NCBI GenBank assembly: GCA_963850345.1
Contig: CAWKKW010000003.1
Location: 124,001 to 188,000 of the forward strand
From: CAWKKW01 sp963850345
GTDB taxonomy: Bacteria > Acidobacteriota > Terriglobia > Terriglobales > Acidobacteriaceae
Reading direction: 5' to 3'
Length of the DNA stretch: 64,000 nucleotides
This document shows, in pieces, positions 51,880 to 61,692 of the stretch. The notes below the pieces were generated by a model. The model did not search any database. It was not told the origin of the DNA and worked only from the letters and a program-made list of their open reading frames with translations. The translations under genes were made by a program, and so were the position numbers. The stretch's first letter is position 1. Every line of letters starts with the position of its first letter.

Positions 51880-53745
51880 TTACTTTGCTTTCAAAGGATC
51901 CGGGGCTACGGTCCAGCCTAGTTTCTCTCCCTGATTCTGTTGCTTGAGCCAGTCGAGCAGCGGCTGGAAGTATTCGACCATAGCGGAGGCGTCCGCATCT
52001 TCTTCGCCGGTCATTACTTTGAGAGCTTCGGGCCAAGGTTTGGAAGCCCCGAGCTGGAGCATGGCGTTGAGCTTGTCGCCGGCTTCCTTTGACCCGTAGA
52101 CAGAGCAGCGATTGAGTGGGCCCTTGTAGCCGGCGGCGCGGCACATGGCGCGATAGAACTGGAACTGGTAGACGCGGGCAAGGAAGTAGCGGGCGTAGGG
52201 GACGTTGGCGGGGATGTGGTTTTTCGCGCCGGGATCGAAGTCCGCTTCGGTGCGATCGACTGGGGGAGCCACTCCCTGATACTGCTCGCGCAGCGACCAC
52301 CAGGCCTTGTTGTAGTCCTCGGGTTTCACGTTGCCCGAGAAGACCTCCCAGCGCCACTTATCGATCAGCAGCCCGAAAGGCAGGAAGGCGATCTTGTCGA
52401 GCGCGATTTTGAGCTGCAGCGGAATGTCGGCCTCGGGCGGCGGCACCTGCTGGATGAGCCCAATTTTCTTGAGGTATTCGGGCGTGACGGAGAGAGCGAT
52501 GGAGTCGCCGATGGCCTCGTGGAAGCCGTCGTTGGCCCCATTGCGGAAGAGGAAGGGCTGCTTGCGATAGGCCATCTGGTAGTAGTTGTGGCCGAGCTCA
52601 TGATGCACGGTGATGAAGTCATCGCCGGTCGGGTGCAGGCAGACTTTGAGGCGAACATCCTGATCGTTGTCGATGTCCCAGGCGCTGGCGTGGCAGACGA
52701 CGTCGCGATCGGCGGGGCGAGTGAACATGGAACGCTGCCAGAAGGTGGCGGGCAGGGCTTCAAATCCCAGCGACTTGAAGAATCCCTCTCCGTCGCGGAC
52801 CATCTGCCGGGCATCGGTGTTGCGCGACTGCAGGATCTGGCCGAGGTCGTAGGTGGCAGGGGCGGAGGACGGGGCCACGATGTCGTAGGTATTGCCCCAT
52901 TCCTGAGCCCACATATTGTTGAGAAGATCGGCGGGGATCATGCCGTCTGGGCGTTCCGCGACAGCACCGTATTTCTGGATGAGTCGTTTGCGCTCGTAGG
53001 CGTGGAGTTCGAGGTAGAGCGGTTCGACCTGCTTCCAGAGCCGCTCGAGCATGGCGCTGAACTGCTCCGGAGTCATGTCGTATTGCGAGCGCCAGAGCAC
53101 TCCGGTATCGGCGAAGCCCAGTTCGCGCGCACCCTGGTTGGAGAGCTCGACCAGGCGTGCATAGCGCTGCTTCATCGGCGCGCCGACCTTGTGCCAGCCG
53201 ACCCACAGGTCCTGCACTTCTTTAGGGTCGCGACTTTTGGCCATGAGCACATCGATGGCGTCGATGCCGAGGCACTTGGATTCGTCGTTGTTGGGGCAGT
53301 ACTTGCCCTGGCCATAGCTGCCGCCGAGCGATGCGGCGACCTGGGTGAGTTCTTCGCGGAGCTTGGGGTCGTTGGGCGCGGGCAGGCCAAGACTCAATTT
53401 CAAAAGCAGGAACTTGCGCTTGAGATCGGGCGGAAGGTTGAGGCTCTCGTATTTCTTTCCCTCCTCGACCAGCTCGGTGGTGCGCGCGATGACGCGTTCA
53501 TTCTCTTTTGCGGCAAGCTGCTCGGTGTCGTCGGTGATGTAGGTCTCCTCAACCCACTCGGCGCGTTGGCCCATGTTGGTGAGGGCGAGCAATTCATCTT
53601 CGGCCTTGCTCATGAAGGCCTGCGCATCGGCGACGGTCGGAGTGCCGGAAGAGGCAGCAGGCGCTGCGGGAGGGCCGGCGTATGCGGGAAGCGTGCCGGC
53701 GAGTGTCAGGCAGAGCAGGAGGGCGCGAAGGCGTGCGGTAAGCAT
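51880..53745 (-). CDS. Peptidase M2 (angiotensin-converting-enzyme-like dipeptidyl carboxypeptidase)
   Basis: 621 residues from the ATG at 53745 (the frame is open to 53814). Signal peptide MLTARLRALLLCLTLAGTLP, then AYAGPP. The zinc motif VHHELGHNYYQMAY with the downstream Glu of NDGFHEAIGDSIALS (HExxH...E) is the M2 signature. ACE-type chloride-site and substrate-binding residues are not analysed. Bacterial M2 enzymes are exported and remove C-terminal dipeptides, probably in peptide nutrition. Intact throughout. Confidence 0.9.
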   Translation of the reverse strand: MLTARLRALLLCLTLAGTLPAYAGPPAAPAASSGTPTVADAQAFMSKAEDELLALTNMGQRAEWVEETYITDDTEQLAAKENERVIARTTELVEEGKKYESLNLPPDLKRKFLLLKLSLGLPAPNDPKLREELTQVAASLGGSYGQGKYCPNNDESKCLGIDAIDVLMAKSRDPKEVQDLWVGWHKVGAPMKQRYARLVELSNQGARELGFADTGVLWRSQYDMTPEQFSAMLERLWKQVEPLYLELHAYERKRLIQKYGAVAERPDGMIPADLLNNMWAQEWGNTYDIVAPSSAPATYDLGQILQSRNTDARQMVRDGEGFFKSLGFEALPATFWQRSMFTRPADRDVVCHASAWDIDNDQDVRLKVCLHPTGDDFITVHHELGHNYYQMAYRKQPFLFRNGANDGFHEAIGDSIALSVTPEYLKKIGLIQQVPPPEADIPLQLKIALDKIAFLPFGLLIDKWRWEVFSGNVKPEDYNKAWWSLREQYQGVAPPVDRTEADFDPGAKNHIPANVPYARYFLARVYQFQFYRAMCRAAGYKGPLNRCSVYGSKEAGDKLNAMLQLGASKPWPEALKVMTGEEDADASAMVEYFQPLLDWLKQQNQGEKLGWTVAPDPLKAK

Positions 53746-53785
53746 GGCGAAAATGTACAGGAAAAGGGGAGGCGACGGCAGTGGC

Positions 53786-54751
53786 TCAGATTGGGTCAGC
53801 GAGTGCCGCGTCATCGTCGTCTACGTATCCAAAGAAATCCCGATCAATTTGCATGAGTGTGTACGTCGCCTTTGGCATCGGCTGTACGCCTACGCCAAAT
53901 TCAATGCAAAGTTCGGACAGCATTTCGCCGTCTACAAGGACAATCTTGTGATTAGGAACTGTCTTCACATACTCCCGAGCATTAACCGCGAAGGTAGACG
54001 TGGTGATGAAGACGCCCTTCGAGGCTCCTCTTCCAGCCAAACTGCCCACGAATTGCTGGATCGGGGGACGCCCTACCGGACCTTCCCATCTCTTTGCCTG
54101 GATATAAATGCTATCCAGCCCAAGACGATCACCGTTGATGACACCATCTATTCCGCCGTCTCCTGACCCTCCAAGAACTCTCCCTGATGCTTTGGTCGCG
54201 TCGCCATAGCCCATCTTTAGCAATAACTCGACTACTAGAAACTCGAAGAACTCTGGCGATTTTTCCTTGATATTCGTTAGGAGGTCATCTGCCAATCGTG
54301 ATTTCCATAATTCGAAAGCACGATGAATCTGTTCGGGCGGTGTTAATTCGTCCGTGGCTGGCTGATTTGGTCCGGAGGTCAAACGCGTAGCTATTTCGTC
54401 CGGTACATTTCCTCCTTGGAATGCTACGAACTCGGGGAACTGCTTCAAGAGCGGGATCCCGACACTTGCAGGTTTTCCCGCGAGAACGCTTCGACCTCGA
54501 TCGGATAACTGATACATCCCGCGATCAATTCGATTCAGCAGTTTTGCCTGCGACAGATAAGTGACCGCCCACCCTGAGCGACTCTGGTAGAGACGCGCTC
54601 GCCCACTGGGAAGGAGTACAAGTCGATCCTCGGAGCTGACGTGAAGCCTGTCCGCGGCGAGATCTGCGATTTCCTTCCGCGTGCGCTGCGAACCATCGGA
54701 GAGCAACGAAAGGATGGGCAACATGAAGTCATCGTACTTAGGTACGGGCAT
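53786..54751 (-). CDS. mrr: Mrr-type restriction endonuclease
   Basis: 321 residues. The N-terminal Mrr_N winged-helix domain (about 1-90: VPKYDDFMLPILSLLSDGSQ, LLNRIDRGMYQLSDRGRSVL) and the catalytic Mrr_cat domain (about 160-290) with GSGDGGIDGVINGDRLGLDS and IYIQAKRW, i.e. the D...QxK nuclease signature. Mrr cuts methylated DNA (type IV restriction). It is more AT-rich than the genes on either side and sits between mcm and the M2 peptidase, which it separates, so it looks acquired. Soluble; no methylase nearby. Confidence 0.85.
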   Translation of the reverse strand: MPVPKYDDFMLPILSLLSDGSQRTRKEIADLAADRLHVSSEDRLVLLPSGRARLYQSRSGWAVTYLSQAKLLNRIDRGMYQLSDRGRSVLAGKPASVGIPLLKQFPEFVAFQGGNVPDEIATRLTSGPNQPATDELTPPEQIHRAFELWKSRLADDLLTNIKEKSPEFFEFLVVELLLKMGYGDATKASGRVLGGSGDGGIDGVINGDRLGLDSIYIQAKRWEGPVGRPPIQQFVGSLAGRGASKGVFITTSTFAVNAREYVKTVPNHKIVLVDGEMLSELCIEFGVGVQPMPKATYTLMQIDRDFFGYVDDDDAALADPI

Positions 54752-54798
54752 CTGAAATCCTTTTCGGCGGGATGGCCGAAATATACAGGGAACACTGG

Positions 54799-56421
54799 TC
54801 AGATGACGACGGTTTCCTGAAATTCGCCGAAGACATTGCGGAGGGTGCCGGCGATTTCGCCCACGGTGGCGAGGCTCTCGACGGCATCAAGAATGGCGGG
54901 CATGAGGTTCGCATTGGAACGGGCATGGTCGGTGACTTTGCGCAGGGCCGCCGCATGGGCCCCCAGGTTCCTGCGAAGACGAAGGGCGCGGAGTCGCTCA
55001 ATCTGACGGCGTTCCAGGTCTTCATTGATGCGCTGAATGGGAATGGCAGGCTCATCGCCTTCCCGGGCAAAGCGGTTGACACCCACGACCACGGCCTCGC
55101 CGCGATCGACTGCGCGCTGGTAGCTATATGCAGCGTCCTGAATCTCCTGCTGCACCCAACCGCGTTCTATCGCGCGCAGCATGCCACCCAGACCGGCGAT
55201 GCGGTCGAGGTAGGCACGAACCTGGGTTTCAATCTCGCTGGTCAGCGATTCCACATAGTAGGAGCCGGCGAGCGGGTCGACGGTCTGCGCTACGCCGGAC
55301 TCCGACGCGAGAATCTGCTGGGTGCGCAGCGCGATGCGGGCCGCCTCTTCCGTGGGTAGAGCAAGGGCTTCGTCATAACCGTTGGTGTGCAGAGACTGCG
55401 TGCCGCCCAGAACGGCGGAGAGAGCCTGGATCGCGGTACGGACGATGTTGTTGTCTGGCTGCTGCGCGGTGAGTGTCGAACCGGCAGTCTGGGTATGGAA
55501 GCGAAGCATCCACGAGCGCGGATGCTTTGCGCCGAAGTGATCGCGCATGATGTGGGCCCAGACGCGGCGAGCACAGCGGAACTTGGCGACTTCTTCGAAG
55601 AATTGATTGTGGGCGTTGAAGAAGAAGGAGAGCCGCGGGGCGAATTCATCGACCGCCAGGCCGGTGTCGATCGCAGCCTGTACGTAGGCCATGCCGTTGG
55701 CGAGAGTGAAGGCCACTTCCTGGGCCGCGGTCGAGCCTGCTTCCCGCATGTGATAGCCGGAGATGGAAATGGTATTCCACTCAGGAACCTCGGCGTGCGC
55801 CCACGCGAACATGTCGGTAATGATGCGCATGGCGTGAGGGATGGGAAAGATGTAGGTGCCGCGCGCGATGTATTCCTTCAGGATGTCGTTCTGCACCGTG
55901 CCGCTGAGCTTGCGGATATCGGCACCGGTTCTGCGGGCGGTAGCGACATAGAGGGCAAGCAGAATCGCCGCGGTGGCGTTGATGGTCATGGACGTGGAGA
56001 TGGCGTCGAGCGGAATGCCATCAAAGAGCCGCTGCATGTCTTCGAGAGAATCGATGGCGACGCCCACCTTGCCGACTTCGCCCAGAGACATGGGATCGTC
56101 GGAGTCATAGCCGATCTGCGTGGGCAGGTCAAAGGCGACGGAGAGACCGGCGGTGCCATTGGCAAGCAGGAATTTGTATCTGCGATTGCTCTCTTCCGCA
56201 TCGCCCATGCCGGCGTACTGGCGCATGGTCCACAGGCGGCTGCGATACATGGTGGGCTGCACGCCGCGGGTGAAGGGAAACTGGCCGGGAAAGCCTAGCG
56301 TGTTGATGGGGTCAAAGCCGGCGGCTTCGCGATCCTCGAAGGTGTAGTGCGTTTTAGATTCGGGCCGAGGGGTCGCCGCTGAGCCTTTGCGGGGTTCCGA
56401 ATTGGGACGCTCGTGCGGCAT
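54799..56421 (-). CDS. Methylmalonyl-CoA mutase, large (catalytic) subunit
   Basis: 540 residues from the ATG at 56421. TLGFPGQFPFTRGVQPTMYR is the acyl-CoA mutase signature, then LSVAFDLPTQIGYDSDDPMS, GTVQNDILKEYIARGTYIFP, and SGYHMREAGSTAAQE. It ends after the TIM barrel and lacks the B12-binding C-terminal domain, so a separate small subunit must exist elsewhere. It isomerises (R)-methylmalonyl-CoA to succinyl-CoA (or the reverse, or an isobutyryl-type substrate). The membrane gene at 56434 precedes it by 12 bases in the same operon. Confidence 0.88.
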   Translation of the reverse strand: MPHERPNSEPRKGSAATPRPESKTHYTFEDREAAGFDPINTLGFPGQFPFTRGVQPTMYRSRLWTMRQYAGMGDAEESNRRYKFLLANGTAGLSVAFDLPTQIGYDSDDPMSLGEVGKVGVAIDSLEDMQRLFDGIPLDAISTSMTINATAAILLALYVATARRTGADIRKLSGTVQNDILKEYIARGTYIFPIPHAMRIITDMFAWAHAEVPEWNTISISGYHMREAGSTAAQEVAFTLANGMAYVQAAIDTGLAVDEFAPRLSFFFNAHNQFFEEVAKFRCARRVWAHIMRDHFGAKHPRSWMLRFHTQTAGSTLTAQQPDNNIVRTAIQALSAVLGGTQSLHTNGYDEALALPTEEAARIALRTQQILASESGVAQTVDPLAGSYYVESLTSEIETQVRAYLDRIAGLGGMLRAIERGWVQQEIQDAAYSYQRAVDRGEAVVVGVNRFAREGDEPAIPIQRINEDLERRQIERLRALRLRRNLGAHAAALRKVTDHARSNANLMPAILDAVESLATVGEIAGTLRNVFGEFQETVVI

Positions 56422-56433
56422 GAAGTCCGCCCT

Positions 56434-56901
56434 CTAGCGCTTTTTCGCTCGTTCTTTACGGCGCGCGCGGTAGAAGGAACTCACGGCGAAGTAGAGAAAG
56501 ACCAGGGTCAACGCACAATAAAGCAGAAACCTCTGGTGATCCGTACCTGCATGCCAGGCGTATCGAAGGCGGTAGACATTCTGCGCGAAGAAGAGCGTGA
56601 AGAGAACGAAGAAGAGGCCGGTAATCTCGAGCCAGAGAACCCCGCCGAGATGAACGAAAGGACCCCAAACAGCCTCGCCGAATCTTTTGGAGGCACGGCC
56701 GAGGTTACGAGCCTTTTGAGGATCGACCAGGCGCTGGGAAGGACGAGGCGAAGCCACCTGGCCGGTGTGCGGGGAAGCCTGAGCGGCGGTTCCAGATGGC
56801 GCCGCAGTTCCCGTCGACATGTCTCCAATCTGCTGGCGGACCCTCTGGGCGGCGACGCGCACCCCGATGCCGAGCAGTCGCCCAATCGGTTTTGGCTCCA
56901 T
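56434..56901 (-). CDS. Two-segment membrane protein upstream of the mutase
   Basis: 155 residues from the ATG at 56901 (weak ribosome site; the frame is open to 57096). MEPKPIGRLLGIGVRVAAQR is followed by a polar, Ala/Gly/Pro-rich linker, and then two membrane helices (LGGVLWLEITGLFFVLFTLF and FLLYCALTLVFLYFAVSSFY) and a basic end (RARRKERAKKR). Such proteins are found beside acidobacterial metabolic genes without known function. Probably co-transcribed with the mutase. Confidence 0.65.
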   Translation of the reverse strand: MEPKPIGRLLGIGVRVAAQRVRQQIGDMSTGTAAPSGTAAQASPHTGQVASPRPSQRLVDPQKARNLGRASKRFGEAVWGPFVHLGGVLWLEITGLFFVLFTLFFAQNVYRLRYAWHAGTDHQRFLLYCALTLVFLYFAVSSFYRARRKERAKKR

Positions 56902-57033
56902 GGTGAAAAGTTTATCAGTGGAAGCCGATTCGAATTGCCGTGCCGGGACATCACAAGTAAGGTATTGGAAAATTGCTCCGCGGGAAGCCGGAAGGATCCC
57001 GCGCGGAAATGGGGTCAGCCTTTGAATTCGAGA

Positions 57034-57318
57034 TTGCGGACTTTGATCCGTCAACTGGGGGAAGCGATCCATGAATCCGTTTCGGAATCCGAACACATCG
57101 CCGGTGTGGTGCAGGATATCCGCAAGCAGGGGTTCGATGTCCTGCTGATGCTGGAAGCAACGATCGGGTTAAATGAGGTCGAAGAGCAGCCTGCAGCCTT
57201 GTCGGAGATCACCAACGAGGCAGGCGAGACGATCGAGGGCGCCCCGTTTTCGACACAGGATGTGAGCTTCCTGAAGTCTCTGCGGATCGCGGTAGACGGG
57301 GAATCGATGGACGAGTAA
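57034..57318 (+). CDS. Small conserved acidobacterial protein of unknown function
   Basis: 94 residues from a TTG at 57034 (TTG 57022 is also possible; both have weak sites). LRTLIRQLGEAIHESVSESE and HIAGVVQDIRKQGFDVLLML, then EATIGLNEVEEQP. I recall similar small proteins in acidobacterial genomes, but the memory is not a search. Acidic, single domain, probably helical. The start lies 130 bases from the divergent membrane gene at 56901. Function unknown. Confidence 0.6.
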   Translation: MRTLIRQLGEAIHESVSESEHIAGVVQDIRKQGFDVLLMLEATIGLNEVEEQPAALSEITNEAGETIEGAPFSTQDVSFLKSLRIAVDGESMDE

Positions 57319-57477
57319 GGAGAGTGCGGGTCGTAGGCTACGGGTGTGCCTTCACGACTGTTGAATCTTCTGTGTGATAGGATCGCCCGTTCGATCCTGA
57401 ATGGGTGCAGGTACATAGACCGTGCCTCATCGTTAGGAAATTGGCCGTAAACCGGCGTACGGGGATGTCGCAGCAGC

Positions 57478-58732
57478 ATGAAAGACACACTTGGCGTATT
57501 GCTTGCAGGCGGGGCGGGAGAGCGACTATTCCCCCTCACGCGGGACCGGGCGAAGCCAGCGGTCCCCTTCGGTGGCAACTACCGCATTATCGACATCACC
57601 CTCTCCAATTGCATCAACTCTGACCTGCGTCGGGTCTACATTCTCACCCAGTACAAGGCACTGTCTCTGAACCGGCATATTCGCGAAGGCTGGACGGGCA
57701 TTGTCGCGCAGGAACTCGGCGAGTTCATCGAGATCCTGCCTCCCATGCAGCGCGTGAGCGCGAACTGGTATATGGGCACGGCCGACGCCGTGTATCAGAA
57801 CATCTATTCGATCGGCGCCGAGCAGCCGAAGCATGTGCTGATTCTCTCCGGCGATCACATTTACAAGATGAACTACGGCAAGATGCTCGATCACCACAAG
57901 GACACGGGAGCCGATGTGACGCTGGCGACGCTGCCGATCGAGCCGGCCGACGTGCCGCGCTTCGGGGTGGTGGAGGTGGCGCGGAGCGGAGAGGTGATCG
58001 GGTTTCTCGAGAAGCCGCAATCGACGGAGCTGCGTTCCCCTTTCAATCCGAACATGGTGGATGCCTCGATGGGCATTTACATCTTCAACACCGACGTGTT
58101 GTTGCCGGCGCTGATGAAGGACGCAGAGGATCCGTCGTCGAAGCACGACTTCGGGCACAACATTCTTCCCGCGATTCTAGGCAAGTACAAGATGTGCGCC
58201 TACAACTTCGTGGACGAGAACAAGCAGGAAGCACTCTACTGGCGCGACGTGGGTACGCTGGACGCCTACTACGACGCGAACATGGACGTGGCTTCGGTGT
58301 CGCCGATCTTCAACCTCTACGACGCGAGCTGGCCGATGCGCACGCGGGTGCGGCAGTATCCGCCGGCCAAGTTCGTCTTCGGCGAGCCGGGAAGAACCGG
58401 GCATGGCGATCAACTCGGTGATTTCGGCAGGCTGCATCGTCTCGGGCGCGGTGGTACGCAACAGCGTGCTGTCACAGGATGTGCGCGTGAACTCGTATTC
58501 CGAGGTGGACTCGAGCATCATCTTCTCGCACGTGAGCATAGGTCGGCATTGCCGGATTCGGCGGGCGATTATCGATCGCGACGTACACATTCCCGAGGGT
58601 ACGGTGATCGGCTACGACCAGAATGAAGACCGTCGGAACTACTTCGTTACGCCTTCGGGATTGACGGTGGTGACGCGCGATTATTCGCTCTACGAGAACC
58701 CCGTCGCGTCGGACTTCCTGCCACAGCGCTGA
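57478..58732 (+). CDS. glgC: Glucose-1-phosphate adenylyltransferase, one +1 break
   Basis: Segment 1 (ATG 57478): LLAGGAGERLFPLTRDRAKP, YRIIDITLSNCINSDLRRVY, ILSGDHIYKMNYGKML, WRDVGTLDAYYDANM, all GlgC motifs. Segment 2 (from 58403): AINSVISAGCIVSGAVVRNS and the left-handed beta-helix end. The junction is ACCGGGCATGG near 58400; taking out one G gives GRTGMAINSVISAG, as in the family. It makes ADP-glucose for glycogen. The restored length of about 417 residues is normal. No glgA in the window. Confidence 0.88.
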
Positions 58733-59174
58733 GTCGAAAGCAGGGCAGGAGCCTTCACGGTTCCTGCCTGGCTTCGGAAGGTGCGGACCCGGCCCGCTGG
58801 TCCCATTTCGGCATTCCACTTCGCGGTTTCTTCCAATCCGTTCCCTTGTGTGCTGTTCTCCTGTATTCTGCCGCACAAGAGCTCCGGCTTTGTATCGCCT
58901 CATGAACAAACTGCATTCCGGCTGAGAAAAAGCAGCTGGAACAAAGCGGAATGCGCGAGCGTATTCCCTGTTCATGAGCTTTGCAGGCACATTGGCGTGG
59001 AGCGGACTCGGAACCGTGGATACGGTACGCGTCGGCCGGCATGATGTTGCTGGAAGCGGGCAAGCTAAGCCGGATAGAAACCGCTCTGCCAGCCTGACTT
59101 CAGTAGGGGTAGGCGGCGGATCGCGGGAGCACCCTCGAAGCGGGGGCCCGGTGGAACGAGTCGAGGAGAGACGG
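58733..59174. other. Intergenic region between glgC and the sigma factor gene
   Basis: About 440 bases with no clear gene. A hairpin (GGGCAGGAGCC, loop TTCAC, GGTTCCTGCCT) lies at 58743-58769, soon after glgC; it has no T-tract, so it is only a possible terminator. The remainder presumably holds the promoter of the sigma operon. A GTG at 59151 in the sigma frame is an alternative start. Confidence 0.45.
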
Positions 59175-59767
59175 TTGGACGCGGATTGGGGCCTGGTGGT
59201 CGCACGGTGTCTCCACGGGGATTCAGCCGCATGGGCTGAGCTCGTGAAGACGCATCATCGCCGCGTGTACACCCTCTGCTATCGATTTACCGGCTCGCCC
59301 CATGATTCCGAAGATCTGACCCAGGAAGTCTTCCTGAAGATTTACGGCAATCTTGCCAGCTTCGACCTGACGCGCGGCAGCTTTCAGACATGGATCACGA
59401 CCTTGACGCGCAACCTGCTGGTGGATCATTTCCGCCGTAGCCGGCAGCAGCGGGTGACGGATTCGATCGATGCCGGGTGGGACGACAGCGGAAGAGCAGC
59501 AGATGTCGGACCGGCTGGCGGACAGCAAGCCCACGCCGCACGATCAGGGCGGCATCGCGCGAGATCGAAAGAATGGTGCAGGAAGCGCTGACCAAACTCT
59601 CGCCGGAGTTGCGCGAGGCGGTCATTCTGCGCGATTTGCAGGACTTGGACTACAAGGAAATCGCCCAGGTTTTAAGGATTCCGGAAGGCACAGTGAAATC
59701 ACGGATCAGCCGGGGGCGCGCGGAACTGGCGCGGCTCCTGGAACGTAATAAGAAGCAGGTGGTCTAA
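59175..59767 (+). CDS. RNA polymerase sigma-70 factor, ECF/SigE type, two +1 breaks
   Basis: From a TTG at 59175 (GAGGAG six bases upstream). Segment 1 has region 2: YTLCYRFTGSPHDSEDLTQE with VFLKIYGNLASFDLTRGSFQ, then TWITTLTRNLLVDHFRRSRQ. Segment 2 (MSDRLADSKPTPHDQ) and segment 3 have region 4: ELREAVILRDLQDLDYKEIA, then EGTVKSRISRGRAELARLL. Junctions near 59483 (GACGACAGCGG) and 59547 (CAGGGCGGCA) are each +1; one-base removals connect the frames. ECF sigma; region 4 is normal. It ends one base before the anti-sigma gene. Confidence 0.85.
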
Positions 59768-60545
59768 ATGTCAGAGCGTAATCCATTCCAACCGAAAGCG
59801 CCGGGCTCCCCCCGGACGCTGCAATGCGAAGAGTGGGAGGCATTGCTGGCGGACGCGCTGGACGGCAGTTTGCCGCCCAGGGACTCGGCTGCCTTCCAGA
59901 ACCACCAGGAGTCCTGCGTTGCGCTGCACGGAGTTGTTGACCCGGGCGAAGCAAGGCCAGGAGTGGCTGCACTTTCTGCATGTCGAGCCGGCGATACCGG
60001 CGGATCTGGTAACCAGGATTCTCGCCAGCACCACTGGCGCGGTGGGGACGGAAGTGGTGGGCGGCGTTCTGATCCAGCCGCGACCAGCAGTGGCGGTGCT
60101 TCCTTTCTGGAAGAAGATGCCAATTCCTCCGGCGATGCGCCGGCTGGCCGAGCCCCGGTTGATGATGACGGCGGCGATGGCCTTCTTCTCGATCGCGTTG
60201 ACGCTGAACCTGGCGGGAGTGAGGTTAACTGCGGTGCGGGTGAGCGACCTGAAGCCGACCGCGATTCGCAGCAACCTGACGCGGCAACTGGTGAACTCCA
60301 AGGCAAGCGTGGTGCGGTACTACGACAACCTGCGGTTCGTCTACGAAATGGAAGCCAAGATGCGCGAACTGCGGCGTGCGACGGAAAACGACGAGCCGAC
60401 GCAGGACAAGAAGCCCGCGCAGGACGCCACTCCGCAATCGTCTACGCCGTCTTCCGCGCCGCAGGGCAGCGCGCACAAAAACGGCGGCAAGTCCGAAAGC
60501 CCTCGCAATGCCGAGCCAAGGGCCATGATCTGGGGACGGCGGTAG
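59768..60545 (+). CDS. Zinc-binding anti-sigma factor, one +1 break
   Basis: ATG at 59768, directly after the sigma stop, so translationally coupled. N-terminal ~50 residues: LQCEEWEALLADALDGSLPP and a break near 59921 (GTTGCGCTGCACG). Taking out one C gives HQESCVACTELL, the HxxxCxxC zinc motif of ZAS anti-sigma factors; without repair the motif is destroyed. Then a membrane segment around LMMTAAMAFFSIALTLNLAG and a periplasmic, polar tail. It should bind and inactivate the sigma factor until an envelope signal. Confidence 0.82.
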
Positions 60546-60675
60546 AAGCCTGCCTTGCGCCCCGAATCACTTTCTCTGCCTGATGCACCATCCAATTCAT
60601 TCCCGGAGATGAATCCGGCACAACCAGCACGATGCGGGTCTTTTCAAATACAGACCAAGCAGAAAGGAGCTTGGC

Positions 60676-61692
60676 ATGAACTGCATTCATCATCCGGACA
60701 ATGCGGTCTCGGCCTACTGCCAGAATTGCGGAAAACCTCTATGCAGCCAGTGTGTTCGTTCGGTTGCCGGGGTGATCTATTGCGAACCCTGCCTTGCGGC
60801 CAAACTCGGAGTTCCATGTAGCCGCGCCGGGAGCTATACAGTAAACGTAGGCGAACAGCGGCAAGTTCCAATACACCGAGACGGGACCCTTGCCGTCCGG
60901 GTCCGCCGCCCGGGCCAAATCCAGCGCTAGCTACCCTGCTGGGCTTTATTCCCGGCGTGGGCGCAATGTACAACGGCCAATTCATCAAGGCGCTGGTGCA
61001 TGTGCTGGTGTTCGTGGTGCTGATTGGGATTACGGACGAGCACGGCATCTTTGGCCTGTTTATCGCGGCCTGGGTGCTCTACCAGGTATTCGACGCGAAT
61101 CAGACCGCCAAGGCACGGAGAGACGGACTACCGCTGCCGGACCCTTTCGGGTTGAATGAGCTGGGCCACCGGCTGGGAATTCAGCACCCCAACGCACCGG
61201 CGGCTGCTCCTTACGCCGCACCTGGGCAGCCTTATCCGGGCTCAGGCCAGCCGTACGCGGCAAGCCAGCCATATGCGGCAGCGGGTCAGCCCTATGCAGC
61301 AGGGGGTCAGCCTTATGCGACAGGCCAGCCCTATCCGCAGCGGGCCAGCCCTATGCACGCCGCTACTGCGGCCGAATCCGGCCACGTCTTCGACCGCGGA
61401 AGCCACGGAAGCTAACCCGCAATATGCTGAACCCTTTGCGCCCAATCCGGGATACGTGCCGTTTACCCCGGTGAATCCGGCTGCGCCGTTTGCGCCCGAG
61501 GCACCCGTGCGGCGGGCTGAGCCGGTAGGCGCGATCGTCCTGATCGGGTTGGGACTGCTGTTTCTGTTTGGAACTCTGGGCATCTTCCACTTCGACTGGA
61601 TCGGGCGCGGCTGGCCGGTGATCATCATCGGCGTGGGCATCTGGATGTTCATGAAGCGGACGCGGGAAACTCCGCAAGGAGGTGGGCAATGA
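60676..61692 (+). CDS. B-box zinc-finger membrane protein with GQPYA repeats, three apparent +1 breaks
   Basis: ATG 60676 with AAAGGAG upstream. Segment 1 has a B-box type zinc finger (CIHHPDNAVSAYCQNCGKPL, CSQCVRSVAGVIYCEPCL). The next frame resumes around 60910 (GPNPALATLLGFIPGVGAMY), with two membrane helices; the shift is +2, consistent with two +1 insertions. Then come repeats of GQPYA-like pentapeptides (residues encoded at 61219-61345), and after another +1 break near 61350 a C-terminal part (ANPQYAEPFAPNPGYVPFTP) with a hydrophobic hairpin (AIVLIGLGLLFLFGTLGIFH; WPVIIIGVGIWMFM) of the LiaI-LiaF-like type. Overlaps the next gene by four bases (ATGA). Confidence 0.75.

Noticed and set aside
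52216..53856. 546-codon open frame on the plus strand
   Set aside because: Antisense to the M2 peptidase, which has the HExxH...E motif and a signal peptide. The opposite frame has no domain.
58743..58769. Hairpin after glgC as a terminator
   Set aside because: The stem is good but no T-tract follows on either strand, so it is noted only within the intergenic entry.
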